Assembly: GCA_015222355.1 (NCBI GenBank)
Contig: JADFVC010000277.1
Location: 1-7,399 of the forward strand
Length of the DNA: 7,399 nt
Direction of reading: 5' to 3'
Source of the DNA: Chloroflexota bacterium
GTDB lineage: Bacteria > Desulfobacterota > Desulfuromonadia > Desulfuromonadales > Geopsychrobacteraceae
Shown here: positions 7,089-7,399 of the stretch, piece by piece
How positions within the stretch are numbered: the stretch's first letter is position 1
Layout: the number at the start of each line of letters is the position of its first letter
Made by a program: the position numbers and the translations under genes
Notes under the pieces: model-generated
The model's database searches: none
What the model saw: only the letters and a program-made list of their open reading frames with translations
Told to the model about the DNA's origin: nothing

Positions 7089-7145
7089 TGATTTCCTTGT
7101 TGTGGGTGTGGGTCGCTGAAGGGGAAAATAGAAAAACCGTCAGAG

Positions 7146-7174
7146 CAGCTATAAGCTGTCACTGCCGGTCAGTG
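7146..7174. promoter_or_regulatory. Two adjacent dyad symmetries upstream of hsdM
   Basis: CAGCT-ATA-AGCTG (7146-7158) and CACTG-CCGGT-CAGTG (7160-7174) lie side by side, 58 to 86 bases upstream of the hsdM start. On the minus strand a TATAAA (7182-7177) stands just upstream of them, so if that is a -10 element the dyads lie at or just after the transcription start, where a repressor site or 5' leader hairpins could act. I find no good -35 partner. On the plus strand the second dyad is followed by TTTTT, but a 5-bp stem is too weak to call a terminator. Confidence 0.3.
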
Positions 7175-7203
7175 TTTTTATAATGACCCCTTAGCGGAAA
7201 ACA

Positions 7204-7389
7204 TCATTTCAACCCCTCAGTCAATACAGTAATCGAATCATAGAAGAATCCATATGATTTTTCCAGAAGATTCCAAGCTAAAAGAAAGTTGTGTGCCTTT
7301 CTGCCAACCTCCCGATAAATGCCTACATGCCCCTCAACTTCGTGTAGAATCGTAGATTCAATATCAGCTTCCGACGTATGAGGTCGGCA
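7204..7389 (-). pseudogene. Start-less reading frame upstream of hsdM, possible gene remnant
   Basis: The frame is open for 61 codons between an in-frame TGA at 7390-7392 and TGA at 7204-7206, yet has no ATG or GTG and only a TTG near its very end. The translation looks protein-like rather than random: after a polar start it contains HEVEGHVG at residues 16-23, an HExxGH-type motif reminiscent of zinc metallopeptidases, then helical stretches such as KAHNFLLAWNLLEKSYGFF (31-49). It may be the decayed C-terminal end of a gene extending past the window, broken by the TGA or a frameshift, or simply a chance open frame. I cannot name a family. The rest of 7089-7399 shows only the dyads noted above and the hsdM ribosome-binding site. 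Confidence 0.3.
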
Positions 7390-7399
7390 TCAATAAAAA

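Noticed and set aside
7254..7355. Plus-strand 33-codon ATG frame in the region upstream of hsdM
   Set aside because: It lacks a good ribosome-binding site and the opposite strand has a longer, more protein-like frame.

Overview
The window is a compact anti-phage defence locus with every confident gene on the minus strand. In transcription order, from the right edge to the left, it holds hsdM, hsdS and hsdR of a complete type I restriction-modification system, then an AvcD-type anti-phage dCTP/dCMP deaminase, then a 51-residue protein that I do not recognise, and finally a rho-independent terminator. The host is most likely a gammaproteobacterium. This rests only on the style of the HsdM/S/R proteins and on the known occurrence of AvcD-like deaminases in Vibrio, Escherichia and relatives. 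I cannot name a genus.

Right edge (7089-7399): a non-coding stretch ahead of hsdM. It contains two small dyad symmetries just upstream of the gene and, further up, an open but start-less reading frame (7204-7389) with an HExxGH-like motif that may be the decayed end of a lost gene. Middle (2030-7088): hsdM, hsdS and hsdR are joined by two ATGA overlaps of 4 nt, so they are translationally coupled. HsdM and HsdS make the sequence-specific N6-adenine methyltransferase, and adding HsdR makes the ATP-driven restriction enzyme. HsdR carries a striking block of four 15-residue cysteine repeats (16 cysteines) after its helicase core. Parts of hsdS look richer in A+T than the rest of the operon, as expected for exchanged target-recognition domains.

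Left part (51-2029): a 143-nt gap separates hsdR from the deaminase start chosen here (1886). That gap can form a strong hairpin whose 14-nt loop exposes an 8-nt sequence perfectly complementary to the deaminase ribosome-binding site. In Vibrio cholerae the homologous toxin AvcD is kept inactive by a small RNA, AvcI, encoded just 5' of it, so this gap is the natural place for an AvcI-like RNA or a translation-controlling leader. Downstream of avcD, a short GTG-started gene with a near-perfect ribosome-binding site is followed by a terminator, which suggests an avcD-small-protein unit.

Functionally, the locus layers two defences: type I restriction of unmodified incoming DNA, backed by a nucleotide-depleting deaminase that blocks phage replication if restriction fails. 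The most novel elements are the anti-ribosome-binding-site hairpin, the small downstream gene and the HsdR cysteine repeats.
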